Assembly (NCBI GenBank): GCA_003952965.2
Contig: CM025855.1
Coordinates: 6,735,610 to 6,799,609 of the forward strand
Direction of reading: 5' to 3'
DNA length: 64,000 nt
Source: Morella rubra
Taxonomy: Eukaryota; Streptophyta; Magnoliopsida; Fagales; Myricaceae
Within the stretch, counting starts at the first letter, position 1; every line of letters begins with the position of its first letter. Below the pieces are notes generated by a model. The model had not been told where the DNA came from. It ran no database searches and worked only from the letters and a program-made list of their open reading frames with translations. The position numbers and the translations under genes are program-made. Below are positions 49,286 to 62,500 of the stretch, piece by piece.

Positions 49286-50365
49286 TTAGGGAAATTGTGG
49301 TGAACCAGGAACAAGATCTGGATTCTTTCGTACAATCCTCAGCCGCTTCACACAGTCCACAAACTCCCTGTTACAAGTACAAAGAAACAATCAACACCCA
49401 TGTTTGCAATATGTCCCTGCCATTTCAGTCTGTGATGCAGTAAGTAACAAGAAAGAAAATGCCAATTCTAACTAAAAGCAAGTAAAAATTTATGACCATT
49501 AAGAACCTACTTCCATGGCACATCACCAGCAGCCCTCCAGTTATCGTCTCTATCCTTATAGAACAGTGAGAATTCGGATCCAGCCTGGAACAACCTTAAC
49601 CCGGATAGCAATTGTCTACCTGAAAAATTGAACGAACCAACCAGTAACTGGTAAGTAATTATAAAAATTTGTGATTTTCAATGTTCTCATGAGATTGTTG
49701 AACCTACCAAACATGTCTTCTAGCTGACGTGCGAGGCTAGAGTAACCACCATGATCAAGAATGCAGACTTTCCGGCCAACAACAACGCCATCCATATTAA
49801 CCTTCACATAAGCCCACCTCTCTTTGCTTTGGACTCCCTCCGACTCTTCATCACAATCTTCTAGGATACCTCTCGAGTTCAGACTATTTGAAGTTTTCAA
49901 GCTCGGGTTGGCCTGGGCTTGCGGCCAATCTATGAGGTAATCATATCCCTCAAGGCTTACCACTGATCCAAAAAGCAAACTCTGGTTAGTACGTTGCACC
50001 AGAGGTTGCTAAACAGAAAGATTGAAAGCAATTTGCCTCTTTGAGCATTAAGTGGAACCGTAAGCAATCAATACCATAGCAAATGATCTAGATTAGCATA
50101 TAACAGCACATGAGATTTATTTGCATAAACCCAAAGGTGTAACCAGGTACGGATAAAGAATGACTACCATATGAACAATAGTATGAACAAAAAAGGCAAA
50201 AGGCACAATGTAGGGCATACGATGTCCAGAAGCATGATAAGCTTCAGGTTGCAGAGCTCTTAGACTGAGACCCAGATCAATAATGCCATCATCCTCCTTG
50301 GCTCGGTAACGAACTGACTCAAGAGTTGAAGAATTCAGAAGAAAGGCTGATGTGTTGGGATCCAT
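49286..50365 (-). CDS. IAA32-like: Non-canonical Aux/IAA protein, IAA32/IAA34-like
   Basis: Four minus-strand exons (50365-50221, 49962-49708, 49619-49511, 49367-49286) join in phase to 196 aa. Residues 1-48 include DLGLSLRAL (30-38), an EAR-type repressor motif as in domain I. The region where the GWPPV degron (domain II) should lie reads SLEGYDYLIDWPQAQA, so the TIR1/AFB-auxin recognition core is missing, as in IAA32 and IAA34. Domains III/IV form a PB1 fold: RWAYVKVNMDG with the conserved Lys, then GLRLFQAGSEFSLFYKDRDD and AAGDVPWKEFVDCVKRLRI with the acidic motif. It should dimerise with ARFs and repress in the nucleus, but resist normal auxin-triggered degradation. In Arabidopsis, IAA32/34 are tied to TMK1 signalling in the apical hook. 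A TATA box lies about 90 bp upstream. Confidence 0.95.
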
Positions 50366-50450
50366 GGGAATATGTCGAACAGAAGAAAAACTTAGGCAAG
50401 TGTCGTTTGCTATGCTATGCTATGCCGATTTGCATTAAGTGGAGGGGTAG

Positions 50451-50460
50451 TTATTTATAG
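50451..50460 (-). promoter_or_regulatory. TATA box of the Aux/IAA gene
   Basis: CTATAAATAA on the minus strand, about 90 bp upstream of the ATG. Confidence 0.55.
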
Positions 50461-50471
50461 AATATATGGCC

Positions 50472-50535
50472 AAAAGCAACTGAAGATCATGTGAAGCAGA
50501 AAAGCAACTGAACATGTGAATCAGAAAAGCAACTG
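50472..50535 (+). repeat. Triple short repeat in the Aux/IAA promoter
   Basis: AAAAGCAACTG occurs at 50472, 50500 and 50525, with related ATCATGTGAA and ACATGTGAA spacers. The array ends just upstream of the TATA box. Confidence 0.75.
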
Positions 50536-52785
50536 GCAGTGGGGGGGCCGGTTAAGTACACACTGAAGACAAGAAAGCGTCCGCCACTATGTATTATTGA
50601 ATGATGCTTATCTTCTCCTGCTACTATCAACATGCAAGCATACGAGGCAGTTGAAAACAGCAGAAGAACAAGGGATGGCCAAATTGATCCTTACAAAAAG
50701 TGGGTTTGGATTCTGCTACCTAACATCGCTACAAATGTTCAGACTTTTCAGTTTGGCATCCCAGGGTGACCAGGGGCAAGCAGCAACTAATATTGCTGGA
50801 TAACCAGTTTGAATTGGTTGGACCAACATGTCAGTGAAATTCACCAGCAATGCATGTGCAGTGTCAAGTGCAATTCAAAACTAGAGAATTGAAACCTAGA
50901 ACTTCCAGCAATTTCTCTACACGGTGCTTGATGTTAGAGGTAAATATACAATATCAGAGATGGTAGCACCAGTGGTGGTCTGGGTTGGATAAGGCATATC
51001 TAAGTACATGGCTTCATGGGCAGGCAATGTTATCCTGCAGGATTTTTTGTTTCTCATCATTCGAATGGAATTCTCTTATCTTAGATGACAGTGCTGCCAC
51101 TAATGAAGGGAACAAGAATCTGGTCGAAACCCCACTTCCCGTTAATTTTTTTTTTCCCGACTTCATCTTTCCCTCTGCAGTACCTTGGTTCCAAATTCCA
51201 ATTAGATGTTAGAAGCTTGTTCTTAGAAAATTCACAAATTTATTGGGTTATTTTATTCTAAAGGAAGTAAATTAGTAATGACAACCAAAAACTACAAGCC
51301 AAGCCCATATCGCCACGTAGGGACTTCTGGCAGCACTCTTACTCCATAAAGCGTGAACATCGCTGGTTTTTCCTTTTTTCGGTCAGGAGACATGATTCAT
51401 GGGTGGACACAACTCCTGCTGACCGACGAACTGTCTTTCCCATCCCCGAAAAGTGGTTTCGCCCCTGAACGAGGCTGCGCCATCAGACCTAAATAGTCGC
51501 TTTAGCCTTCAATATTTTGTGTAGGGCACGGAATTCCAGCTGGGACAAGTCTGAAGATCAATCCAGTCCAACTCACACTGGCTACAGTAAATGTTTCTCA
51601 ACGATGTAGCAGCATGCACCATAATGCGCAAAGGGGCCACAAATAATAATGATCACAGATTCACGAAACTATACGTGGAAAGACTGTTTCACTTTCACCA
51701 ACTTTTCGAGAAGAGTTCTCGAAATTGAGAAGGAAAAAAAAATTTCATCCGCCACGACATAATTTTGAATCAGCTTTCTACCCTGAGGTGCCTTAAAATC
51801 TTGACTTTTCGGTGTTTAGGGAAAGGTTGAAGAAATAGATTGTAAGTTCTGAATGGATAAGTGAGTCACTTCCTATCAATACAGAAAAACAAAAACCAAA
51901 GAAGCACTTCCTATCAAAAAAAAAAAATGGTAAATGAGCTTAGACAAATGCTCTTATAATCTCATTTATAAAAAAAAAAATATTTTCATCACTTTCAGAT
52001 GATTGGCAATTCCCTTAACGTACAATCAATCGAATTAAGATTGTTTCAAAAATCTGCACTACTTCCCAGACCCCTACTTAAATGTCTCATCCCATAAACT
52101 TAACTTTCTCTCTTCTTCACTTTGTCTAAGACTTTCCTCTTTCAAAAAAAAAAATCAATCCAAAAAAACACTATTTTATGTATAATTTTATAAATAAATG
52201 AGTCACTTCCTATAGAATACAGAAAAACAAAAAACCGAAAAGGTAAATGAGATGGAACTAAAAGTTAGCTTCAGGGAAAACACATGATAGAAGGATAAAT
52301 CAGTGCAATTATCCCCTGGGATATTATGGGTCATGTGATACATCAAATTCTCAACAAACTGGAGCAGACTATGGTTTCAGACGAGCAAGAAGTAATCCCA
52401 TTGGCGGCCAAAAAAAAAATCCAAGGAGAATAAGTAATGTCAATGAACACAATTCTTACACAATGAGCCCATTGCACACGCTAAATGATGAAAACAAGCA
52501 CGTGTTTTTCGCTTCTTGATTTTGATTGGGCTATCACCAATTAACACCATAATTTACAAGATAGTAACAAAGCTTCTTAATTTCTGCCAAAATATTGAAG
52601 TCCTCACTGCATGGAATGCTTATTCTGCACATCCTCCCTACATCAATCAAAAAGACAAACAATCACCTTCATTGTAAGTGACAACAAGTCCCAAGCATGG
52701 TTCAAGCAACAAAAGATACAGTCAGATTTCATGCCTGCTTAGAAATCAAAGTCGCTCAGTTACTTGAGTTCCCGTTGCCCAGATA
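50536..52785. other. Intergenic, no gene recognised
   Basis: Upstream of the Aux/IAA gene and downstream of the hydrolase. A phrase GAGTCACTTCCTAT plus ATACAGAAAAACAAAAA occurs at about 51862 and again at about 52200, a diverged direct repeat. Confidence 0.5.
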
Positions 52786-55700
52786 TCATCTGGAGTCATG
52801 ACGATTAAGAAATTGAATTACATTGGGATAAACCTGCTCCACTGCCTGCATTTTAAAGCAATCAAAATATAGCTTTGAAGACAAAATGATCAAAAGACAT
52901 TTGCAATTGAGACTTCCAAAAATTAAAAAGTGTTACATACTAATCGTCCTCCCACCAAATCATAGTGGGCATAATGTGGACCTCCAGGCTCTCCAAATAC
53001 TTTATAAGTAACCAGGTGCTCAGGAATCAGCTTAACGGTTTCTGGTCCATCCAGATCATCATAAGAAAAAAATATAGAGCACGAATATCAAATGAGGCCA
53101 ACATATAAAATCAGTTTTAACTTAAACATACCCTTAAAAGAACAAAAACAAATTTAAACATACCCTCTACAGCTTCAGGTGGACATATAAGATCCCGGTC
53201 ACCAGCAAGTGCTAATATTGGTTACGCAAAATAACCCACGGCGAAAAACGCTCAAGACGCTATTGATGCAAGTTGTAATAAAAGTTAATTATGGCGAATC
53301 TGCAATGATGTCTTGCATTATGCATATGAAATATGTGCAATCTTGAAAATCTTGTCCCCTTATGACCATTAGTGCAGCATAAAGGGTAACAAATGATTCG
53401 ACAGATCCCACTGCATGGTCTCCTCGCTAACGTGACCTGCGTAACAAGACTGGAGTCACTGACAGAAGCATTGAATTACATTTAATATAACAGCTCAAAG
53501 ATCAAGCATGGTTGCATCAAAATATAGCTGTATCAAAATGATCAGACATTTGCAATTGAGTTCCAAAAATTAAAAAGTCATGTTACATTGGGATAAACCT
53601 AATTTTAAAGCAATCAAAATATAGCTTTGAAGACAAAATGATCAAAAGACATTTGCAATTGAGACTTCCAAAAATTAAAAAGTGTTACATACTAATCGTC
53701 CTCCCACCAAATCATAGTGGGCATAATGTGGACCTCCAGGCTCTCCAAATACTTTATAAGTAACCAGGTGCTCAGGAATCAGCTTAACGGTTTCTGGTCC
53801 ATCCAGATCATCATAAGAAAAAAATATAGAGCACGAATATCAAATGAGGCCAACATATAAAATCAGTTTTAACTTAAACATACCCTTAAAAGAACAAAAA
53901 CAAATTTAAACATACCCTCTACAGCTTCAGGTGGACATATAAGATCCCGGTCACCAGCAAGTGCTAATATTGGGACATTGCTTTTGTCTATATGATCCTT
54001 GTAGGAAAAGGTACCATTTCTGTCACGTAACCCACCCTCTCGAAAAGCTGTTGTTAACTGCAAGATAAGTTTAGCCGGTATGGTACCTGCAAGTTGTAAT
54101 AGGAAGTTACATCTGTCATTGGCGAGTATGGCAACTAAAGTTGTGATGTCTTGCATAATGGAACCCTTCAATTGATGAAGTGATATGTGGCACCCTGTTG
54201 GCAAAATCTTGTAGGGCCGACCCCATGTTCTATGCATTAGTGCAGCATAAAGGGTATGGAATAAATGCCTCGACTTTAATTGGAATTAGAGTGAAATATG
54301 CATGGTCTCCAAGCTAATGATCCTGACTTCACCAACAAAGCACTCAGTTCACCGACAAAGCATTTTGGCAAAGGATGCTTAAATAAGTACAGAAGGTCAA
54401 GGATCAAGAGAACGGTGCATGTGTAAAAACCAAGGACTGTATCATTAAATGCTTATTTAATGCCCTTAGGCAAACTATTTGAAGTAATACTTTCTGGTAA
54501 ACCATAAGCCATTATAAAACACCCTGTATATAGTGAACTCCCTCTCAACCATTACTATTGTCTTCCCTTTGCACTCTAGGTTCTCCCAGCCTATCCTGGT
54601 TTATATGGTGCAAGTCAACGATCTTTTTCTTTGTTTTTTTCAGGTGCCAAATAACCTTAAAAACTTTCCCTTGTCTTGCCTGCTACAGACAAATTTAAAG
54701 CAGATATCTTATTGTTGGCGCCATATTCATTTTTGAAGCCTCATTTCATGTATGCTTCATTGGTGGACATCTCTAACAACAACTAAGAATCCTACACCTA
54801 ATGAGCAGCCAGTCTGATGTGGCTCAATAAAGCTTTTTTGCAATGCAATAAATTGAATAATCTCTCAACATTACCAATATGCAATTTTTCATTATCAGAG
54901 TGCTAATTCCTAATCATTAAACTCAATAATCTTGTAAACTACTTTATAAGTGGCCAAATGAAAAACACTGTCCACGTCCAACCCCCACAGATGAAGCCAA
55001 ATGAAAGTAATTGCTCATAAGTCACGTATCACCTTTCACCAGTTCACTCTCTACAAGAAGTCCCTAGTTGGCTATATTGCATAAATGGCGCAATTGGAAC
55101 TTCTATCGGATGACACAACAGTGTTTGTGTCTATTTCATGGTCCAATAAAGTAGGTGTAGGGGTGGGTGCACCTCATTAGAGAAAAAAATTTCCTTTGAA
55201 ATTGTGATGACGACGAAACCTTTCCCCACAGCACCTACCAGAATATTCATGCCGATGTTCAAGTGGCCATGTGTGCAGAAACAAACAATTGGGACTGGGG
55301 AACCTACAGAAGTGTAATATTGCATCTCACATCAGCAGGGAAGACTTACAAAAGTTGTTCAAGACAAGCTTTTTAAACAACTCTGGATGCATCATGTCCT
55401 CAGCTGAAATTAGATGATTAAGCCAAGACAAGACGTAAGGAGGCTGTGATGAAAGAGGGTAAGCCGCTGACAGTAACGCCCCCAAAGGAACAACAGGTAC
55501 ATTGAGAGCCTGTGCAGGATCTACCTGAAAGGCAAAAGCCTTGATATTAGCTTCTCAAAAAGGCCACTGCGAGAACTTTTTGAGTAGTCAGTCATTGAAC
55601 CTAAAATAAAATTGACCCGATGACAGTCTCTTGCATCCGCTTACAAGTGGTAAGAGCAATTTGAGACTCGATTTTGAAGAAGTGTAGTCCAGGGATGATG

Positions 55701-58700
55701 CCAAAGTAACAACAGCTGCCAATCTGGAGTCTCTTCCTTCAAAACCTAACAAGATAAAATGTATGCACACATCACTGGGATGCTTCTTTCTTAACAAATA
55801 AGAGAAGAGATGGAAGAAAACTGAAGGGAACTAAAGAAATGACATAAGAGAAACAAACATTACACAGAACATATGAAAACTTATAAACATAGTACAAACC
55901 CATAATGGCTGAAACTGTTCCATACACATACGGAACTTAGGTGTCTATTCACAATTACGGCAGTAGTCTACATAATAGAAAAGAAAAGTAGAACCTATGA
56001 ACAAAGAACGATGGAGGTGTTCACGCCATATCCTAAGTTTTTAGCATGTCATATGACCCAGTCAAAAATTGTAAGCAAATTCTTCGATACAGTACCATAG
56101 AAATGTCCAAATCTTGGCACAAGAATTAGTAGCAGCACAAGTAGAACCATTATGTTTAAAATGTCGTGGCAATAAAAATGCTACCAGAGCTGCAAACAGA
56201 CTTAAGTGACCTTCACTATAAGTCATCAACGTCCCAAAAGTAACAAACATCACCATTAATAAATGCCATTTTACAAAAGACCAATAACAACTACTCAAAA
56301 AGAAAAGTAAATTAGACAAAAGCTGTACAGCCATTTTATAGAAGATGTTAAGAAGCACAAGATAGTTGTAATAATAGAGGAAGAACACAGTCCCCCTTGT
56401 TTCCTGTAAATATCCATTTTCAGTTATTTCCACACATCTCAGTGTCGGAAGGATACCAACTAATCATTGACTGAAGGCTCTAATTCTTTCAAAATGGAAA
56501 CTTTTGCTAGTATTTTCTTTTTAGCATTATTTAACAAAGAGCTTGTTTAATTATTCTGATATTTCATTGGTTACAAAAACAGAAAACCTCCGAACATCAA
56601 CCTTTGCTACAAATTAGAATCTCGCACGGCCCTGGTGGGACCCACGCCTGCACGTGGGGGAAAGAGTATAAGGTCAAGCTAGGACTGAAAGAGACATTGT
56701 AAACAACAACAAGCCTCTGGTCCAACATAGCATAAGCTCAAGCTATGAGATACAATGAAAATCTTACTAGCTGATTGCCTTCAAAATAATGAAGTCATCA
56801 ACACGTCAGAGTAATTTTGACATGACAATCTACAAAGGATTGAACATACCACATCGTGACAGAGTTGCATAAAGCAAGATCCCCCCCATGGAGTGTCCAA
56901 TTGCAAGCAACTTACCATCCTTTGGCCTGCTCTCTGCAGTTATATAGTTCATCTATATTGACAAATTAAAGACTGTTAGCTTATCATGTCAAGGGTAGGC
57001 ATGCTCAGTTTATTTATTATAGCTTTGCAGCAAGATCAAATGTCACCTCACCACGGCTGGAACATCCTCTTCCAAGTAATCATCAAAATCCCAGTCATAC
57101 TTCACTATTAAGTCAAGTTGTTTCTGAAAATCTTCTATTGTTGAAGCAAAACGCTCTTGCAAGTCAAAAAATGGAGGTGAAACAGATCGTTGACCATCTT
57201 CAATGATACTTACAATCCTTTGACTCAGATCCCTGATTTGGCTAGCCATACTTGAATTTTGCCTTGTTTCCAACAAACTGGATAGCTTTTCCCTTATCTC
57301 ATTAAACCGTTCAGATAGTTGGGAATCTCCCAAAAGTTTGGAAATCTGGTCAAATAATTTCGCAGACATGATCTTGGATTGACCTTCACTCAAAAAACCA
57401 GATAGCCTTTCTGACAAACGCATAAAAGTTTCTGTCAAGTTCATCACCACGCTTGATTCATCCCACGCTCTTGCTATCCGCATCATGTCTCCTTTGACAG
57501 CCATATACTCAGATTCTTCTGCTTTGACAGCAAAAGTGTTAGGTTCAGCCAAGGCACCGGGACCATTAGTTGACTTCATTTCGAAGGGAAAGGCTCCATT
57601 AGTTTCACTCCTCGAAGCAGCTTCCATCTGCTCAGACCTTTCAGTGGCAGACTGCTTAATTTCTTTGGGATTTGATCCCTGCACGCTCAACCCAGCTCCT
57701 CGAACTTCAAGGATCCATGTGTCAAACCCTTGGCCTGACATGTACCGAGCAAATGAACACTGGAACAACATACCTCATACATTAGTGCATGGGTATAGTG
57801 TGGTGTAGAACATAGGAGATGCAGCAAACAAAAAGAAGTCAAAGTATAAAGGTCGATTCAAGAAACTCACAGGGTTGAGAAAACAAATGACACAACAAAA
57901 AATACTTGAGGAATCAGACTGACAAGATGAGGTTGCAACATACCAAAATAACATATAAATATAACAGCCATACCAGTAGCCACTTGGCCAAAGCCCTCGT
58001 AACTAGAAATTACGCAACATAAGTCACATGAAAGAAGCATCGTGCATGATCATTGAAACTAACATAAAAGCGTCAATTTGGGTATCCCCACTCTCCTCAA
58101 AGTGAACTTCAAATACTCCTCAGTTCCATTTCAGCTCTCCTTAAAGTACATGTATCACTAGGTTAGTGTCCTCCATAACTTAAGACATCCTAGAGACTAA
58201 GAACATTACCTTGGTCCAGTGTAACAATTTACAGGCACTCTCTTGACTCGACTCGACTCAACTAAGCCTTCATCCAATTAAATTGGGATCCAACTTCTAA
58301 CATAACCGATAGGGATCAGTCACAGATATTCTTTTCTGTCATTCTATCCTATTATCATTCTATATGTCACCTCCTTAGGTGACATATTCTTCCCAGAAGA
58401 CTCTAATTTTTTAATATTGCCGACAATGTTCTTGGGCCAAAAGACAGTCATATGGTTTCAAATGGACCAAAATAGTATATGTCTTGATGTAAGCTTCTGA
58501 AACAAGAAAATATGGGCCCCCAAATTTTTTCAATCCTTTGCTCTCAACAGTCAAATTTACTTGAGATGGTAGCCCACAGCAAGTCAACCACCAGCATATT
58601 GAATGCAGGTTAGACAACGTTGAATTTTGAAGGATTGTTCATCAGACTGTCGTATAGAAATGATCAATCATGAATACTCCTATTAGGGTAAAAAATCAAG

Positions 58701-59584
58701 GAGGTAAATCAACAAAAGGTTGTCAAGAAATTGAAGAGATTGAATTTTCAACACATCTATAATTTTCCTTGCAACACTTTGCGAAGCATTGACGTTAGGA
58801 AAAGTGACCTCAATTCGAATGACGCATCACTTAGTCAAACCCTCCATGGAAGTACATATCAGCATATTCAAGGGGTACGTTTGAATATGGGCATCAATGT
58901 TATGGTGTGATCGTCCCAAATTCTAACGGACAACCCCATAAGCCTAGGGTGGGGAAAAAAACAGAAAAGAGCAGTCGCACTCACAAATACAGTGGTTTTG
59001 AAATTTCGCACTTTAATAATCACGCCAAGATATAAAAGCTTTTAGGAAGAGAAGGGTCACTAATTGACAAAAGAAAAGAACAAATTACCCCGGGCGATAG
59101 ATCATATCCAATGGCGTTCGTTCCGACCCCAGACAATAGCAGCAGCGGGTGATTCCTAGGAGGTGCCTATACAGAAGCATTTAATTACACCAATGTTTTG
59201 GATAATTCACATTAACAACCAAAGACGATATGGGAAAAACTGACAAACGAAAAAAGTATTGCGAGGAACCTGAGGGGAGGGATGGTAGCGCCAGAGGGCA
59301 AGTTTCCAGTCGGAATGTGGCACGGGGACATAATGAAGCTCGTCGGCCGTACATATGGACGGCTTTTCCGGAGGCTTCAGAACAGCTTCGCTGGCAGAGT
59401 CCGCGGAGGAGAAACCTCTCAGGCTGAGCGACGTCGTCGCCGCGGAGGAGGAGAAAGATGAAGAAGACGGCAGAGCTCGACGCGCGATGGCGCGTGAGCG
59501 GATGAGATTGGGGCTGAGAGAACGGAAGGTCGAGGATGCTATGTAAAAAGCCGAGCGAATGTCGGACGGAATCATCGTTGCCAT
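52786..59584 (-). CDS. Alpha/beta hydrolase (At1g15060-like), organelle-targeted
   Basis: Nine minus-strand exons join in phase: 59584-59270, 59166-59089, 57759-57052, 56952-56850, 55745-55645, 55524-55350, 54086-53916, 53793-53693 (or its duplicate 53041-52941), 52845-52786; 603 aa. Residues 1-60 are rich in Ser/Ala/Arg with few acidic residues, as in a plastid or mitochondrial transit peptide. PLLLLSGVGTNAIGYDL is the first core strand; RGAGLS follows. A helical insert of about 190 residues (165-355) separates it from the nucleophile elbow GHSMGG (Ser388). The acid is probably in LALAGDRDLICPP (Asp539 or 541) and the base in GGPHYAHYDLVGG (His576). The family resembles lysophospholipase/lipase-like hydrolases of unknown substrate. 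Exon 8 is present twice because of a 371-bp duplication; using both would shift the frame. Confidence 0.9.
52851..53221 (-). repeat. Direct repeat copy 1 with extra exon 8
   Basis: Identical by eye over 371 bp to 53603-53973, offset 752 bp. It contains a complete exon 8 (53041-52941) with both splice sites and the 3' end of exon 7, whose 5' part and acceptor are lost at 53222. This copy lies next to the only intact last exon. Confidence 0.93.
53603..53973 (-). repeat. Direct repeat copy 2 with exon 8
   Basis: The partner of 52851-53221. It is continuous with the intact exon 7, but its last exon is cut short: TTACATTGGGATAAACCT (53583-53600) remains and then the coding sequence is lost. A third diverged scrap of the same intron text is at about 53515-53582, and 53255-53400 resembles 54090-54270, so the duplicated unit was originally longer. 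Confidence 0.93.
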
Positions 59585-62500
59585 TTCCGGTCGTTCCCTA
59601 GCAGTTACTGTTCAAATTTTCATACTTTCCGTGCTTTGGACAACGGATCTAGATTCCAGCTACAGGTTTGCTTTCTGGTCTTGGCCTGAATTGTTTCGGT
59701 GATTAGGGTCGACCTCTGTCGGCTATAAACATATCCATAAAATTCGGCCGCAAAATCCAACGTGCTCTCTTCCAAACCAAACCGATGGACTTTTGGCTCC
59801 AAAACGTTGACCACGATCGTTGGAGTTGTCCTTTTTATGTTTTACTTTTCCCCCCTGGTTGCTTTTTGAAATGTAGTTTATTACAGTTATTTGAATTTTT
59901 TTTTTCAGTTTAACTACATACAAAATAATCAAAATATTCTTCTAATATAGAATTTTAAAAATTCATTAAAAAAATTAAGAGTCTCAAATTGCGGTTTTAA
60001 AACTTAAGGAGGTAAAATTAATTTTGACTCATAATTAAAAGCCTACTTTGACATTATCATATTTTTTTTCCTTGTTCTCTTGTAATAACATTTTCATTTG
60101 CTAGAATCGTGATTATAGTCTATGGAGGTTTAAAAAAAATCCTTCAATTAGAGAGCAAAAACTTTGTATTTCCATTTATTGTGAAATCATTACCCAAAAA
60201 AGTAATAGGTTAATTTTTTTGGGTAATTAATCATAAGTTTTTTGTTTGGTAAAAAAAGTTTATTATTAACACGAAATGAGAATCTAGTACACTTGGGAAA
60301 AAACTCACTATAATTGAGCACAAGAACCTGAAATTACTCAATTGTCGTTTTTGAGACCCTACACATGTTGCCTACTACTTTCTATTATATTAATGTCTTT
60401 TATATGAGAAAAAAAAAATTACAACTTAAAGGAATTAATTAAGAATAGAGGATTAAGATTTTTGTTTGTATTTATACAAATAGAAATCACAGTGGAAAAT
60501 AAATATTCTATAAAAGCGAAGAGAACAAAAATAGAACTTGTAAATATTTCTTTCAATTAGCATCTGATTATTATAACTTATAAGGTTATATATTACTTGT
60601 GTGCTCTTTTGGATCCTATTCAACGCCAGTTTGTCCACTCTTTTATATTTTTAAAAGAGAAATTAAAGGAAAATTTCAGTTTATTTCAAATGGAAGACTG
60701 CTATGTCTATCATTAAGAACATTTTTTCTGGGAGTTTTATTTTGTATGTTTGTGGAAGTGGTGGGGTTGGTTGATAACATGTTTGGGAAGAAAACTTTGT
60801 TAGGTGGATTAGTTTTGATTTTCTTATGAATATTTTTTAGTTTTTATGTTCTTTTGTATATGCAAATTATAAGATGATATTTTTTTTAAAGAGATTGGAA
60901 ATTCTTTTAATATTTAAAATACGTTTAGATGTAAATAAATATGATACAAAAAGAAAAAAAAGATTTGGAAAATATTACACCACGTATCCATAAACTTATT
61001 GGTTACTACTCAAGGGAAGAGGTGTATAAGGGATGTTTATTATGTAATATATTATTTTAATATTCACTAAACACATCGCATGTTTTAAAGTTTTAATTAA
61101 ATTCTAGTAATGGAGTTTCAAATTTAAATACAGATTTATTCATTGTTGGGAGGAATATTTAAAAGTTAAATTTAGATTAAAGGTCTCTGGCCTAGCTTAT
61201 AAATACATGCATGTATAATCCATCATGACTCTAAGGTTATGAATAGGTTAGAAGATGATATTTCCAACATATTACAAGAAGACAACTCTACTCATATGTC
61301 CGAAGAGCTTCACTTTGTTTTTCTCTAAAGCTTCATTTCTTTATTCCTTTTCTACACAAATGTTTAAGGAAAAATTCATTTCCAGTTCTTGTCCAAGTAA
61401 AATTTGAGTCTCCTTAATTGGCAAAATAGAGTTAAATAGGTGGATGAATTAGTTAGGCGTACTATCGGTATTAACATTTATTTGACTTCCCACGTTATGA
61501 TTAAATTATGTGTGTGGTAAGAGGTCACCATATATGTCTGAATTTTATCGTGGTATTAAACCTTTAAATACAATTAAATTGGCCATTTTCATTCGAATTC
61601 GGTGCACAATCAGTGCTGCAATTATTCATGGTTGTTAAGAAAAGAAAAAGGTAAAATTAGGTAGGAAATAAAAATGTTCATTAATGGGATCCACGACTCA
61701 AATATACTACTTCGAAGTACAGAGAGTTTTCTCTAAATTTGGATACTGCGGAACGAGAGAGAGAGAAGAACAAGTGTCAAAGTTCTATCCTCATACAGTC
61801 ATATATACTCTTCTTTAGATGTTCACTTTGAAGAATTTTAAGGAATATCAAATTCTCTCTATCCTTTTTCTTTCCGGAATCAGAAAAATGAAAAGGGAGG
61901 AAATATCAATGTCAATAATCGAGGAGAAAATTATACTGTATATTTTTAATTGCTTTTCTTTTTATAATTTATATCAATATTTTCGTTTCTGTTTTCTTGA
62001 GCCTGTGTTGGCTTTCTGCTTTTATTTAAAGCACAGCGTGTCAAGTTTGATAATTCAAGTTATAAAATATAAATATCCATAAATTTGAGGGTGCAAATGT
62101 ATGTTACCGGATTTGATTTTTATATATAATTATTTTTTCATTTTCTTAAGAGATTAGCACAAATATGTAAACAACTCAGTTATCTTACAATCAATTTTAT
62201 AATTTCCTATCTTCTTGTCCTTTCTTGCATTGTACTTGGAAAAGAAGAAAGAAAAAAAAGTTTAATATATTTTACACTTTCTAACTATGAATGTTTTGAC
62301 ACTTTGTATCTATTTATTATTTTTGTCATATTACATCCATTATTATTAATTTTTAGACACTTTACAACCTTTATTATTTTGATTTATTTGAGCGGAAATA
62401 ATTTCTTGGTACTTGAAATAAAAATTTTGTTGCTATTATTTTTTAGGTAGCGAATTTTTAACGGAAAGTACAAAGTGTCTGAAATCAATAGTTGGTGAGC

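Noticed and set aside
57485..57808. 107-codon plus-strand ORF
   Set aside because: Antisense shadow of hydrolase exon 3.
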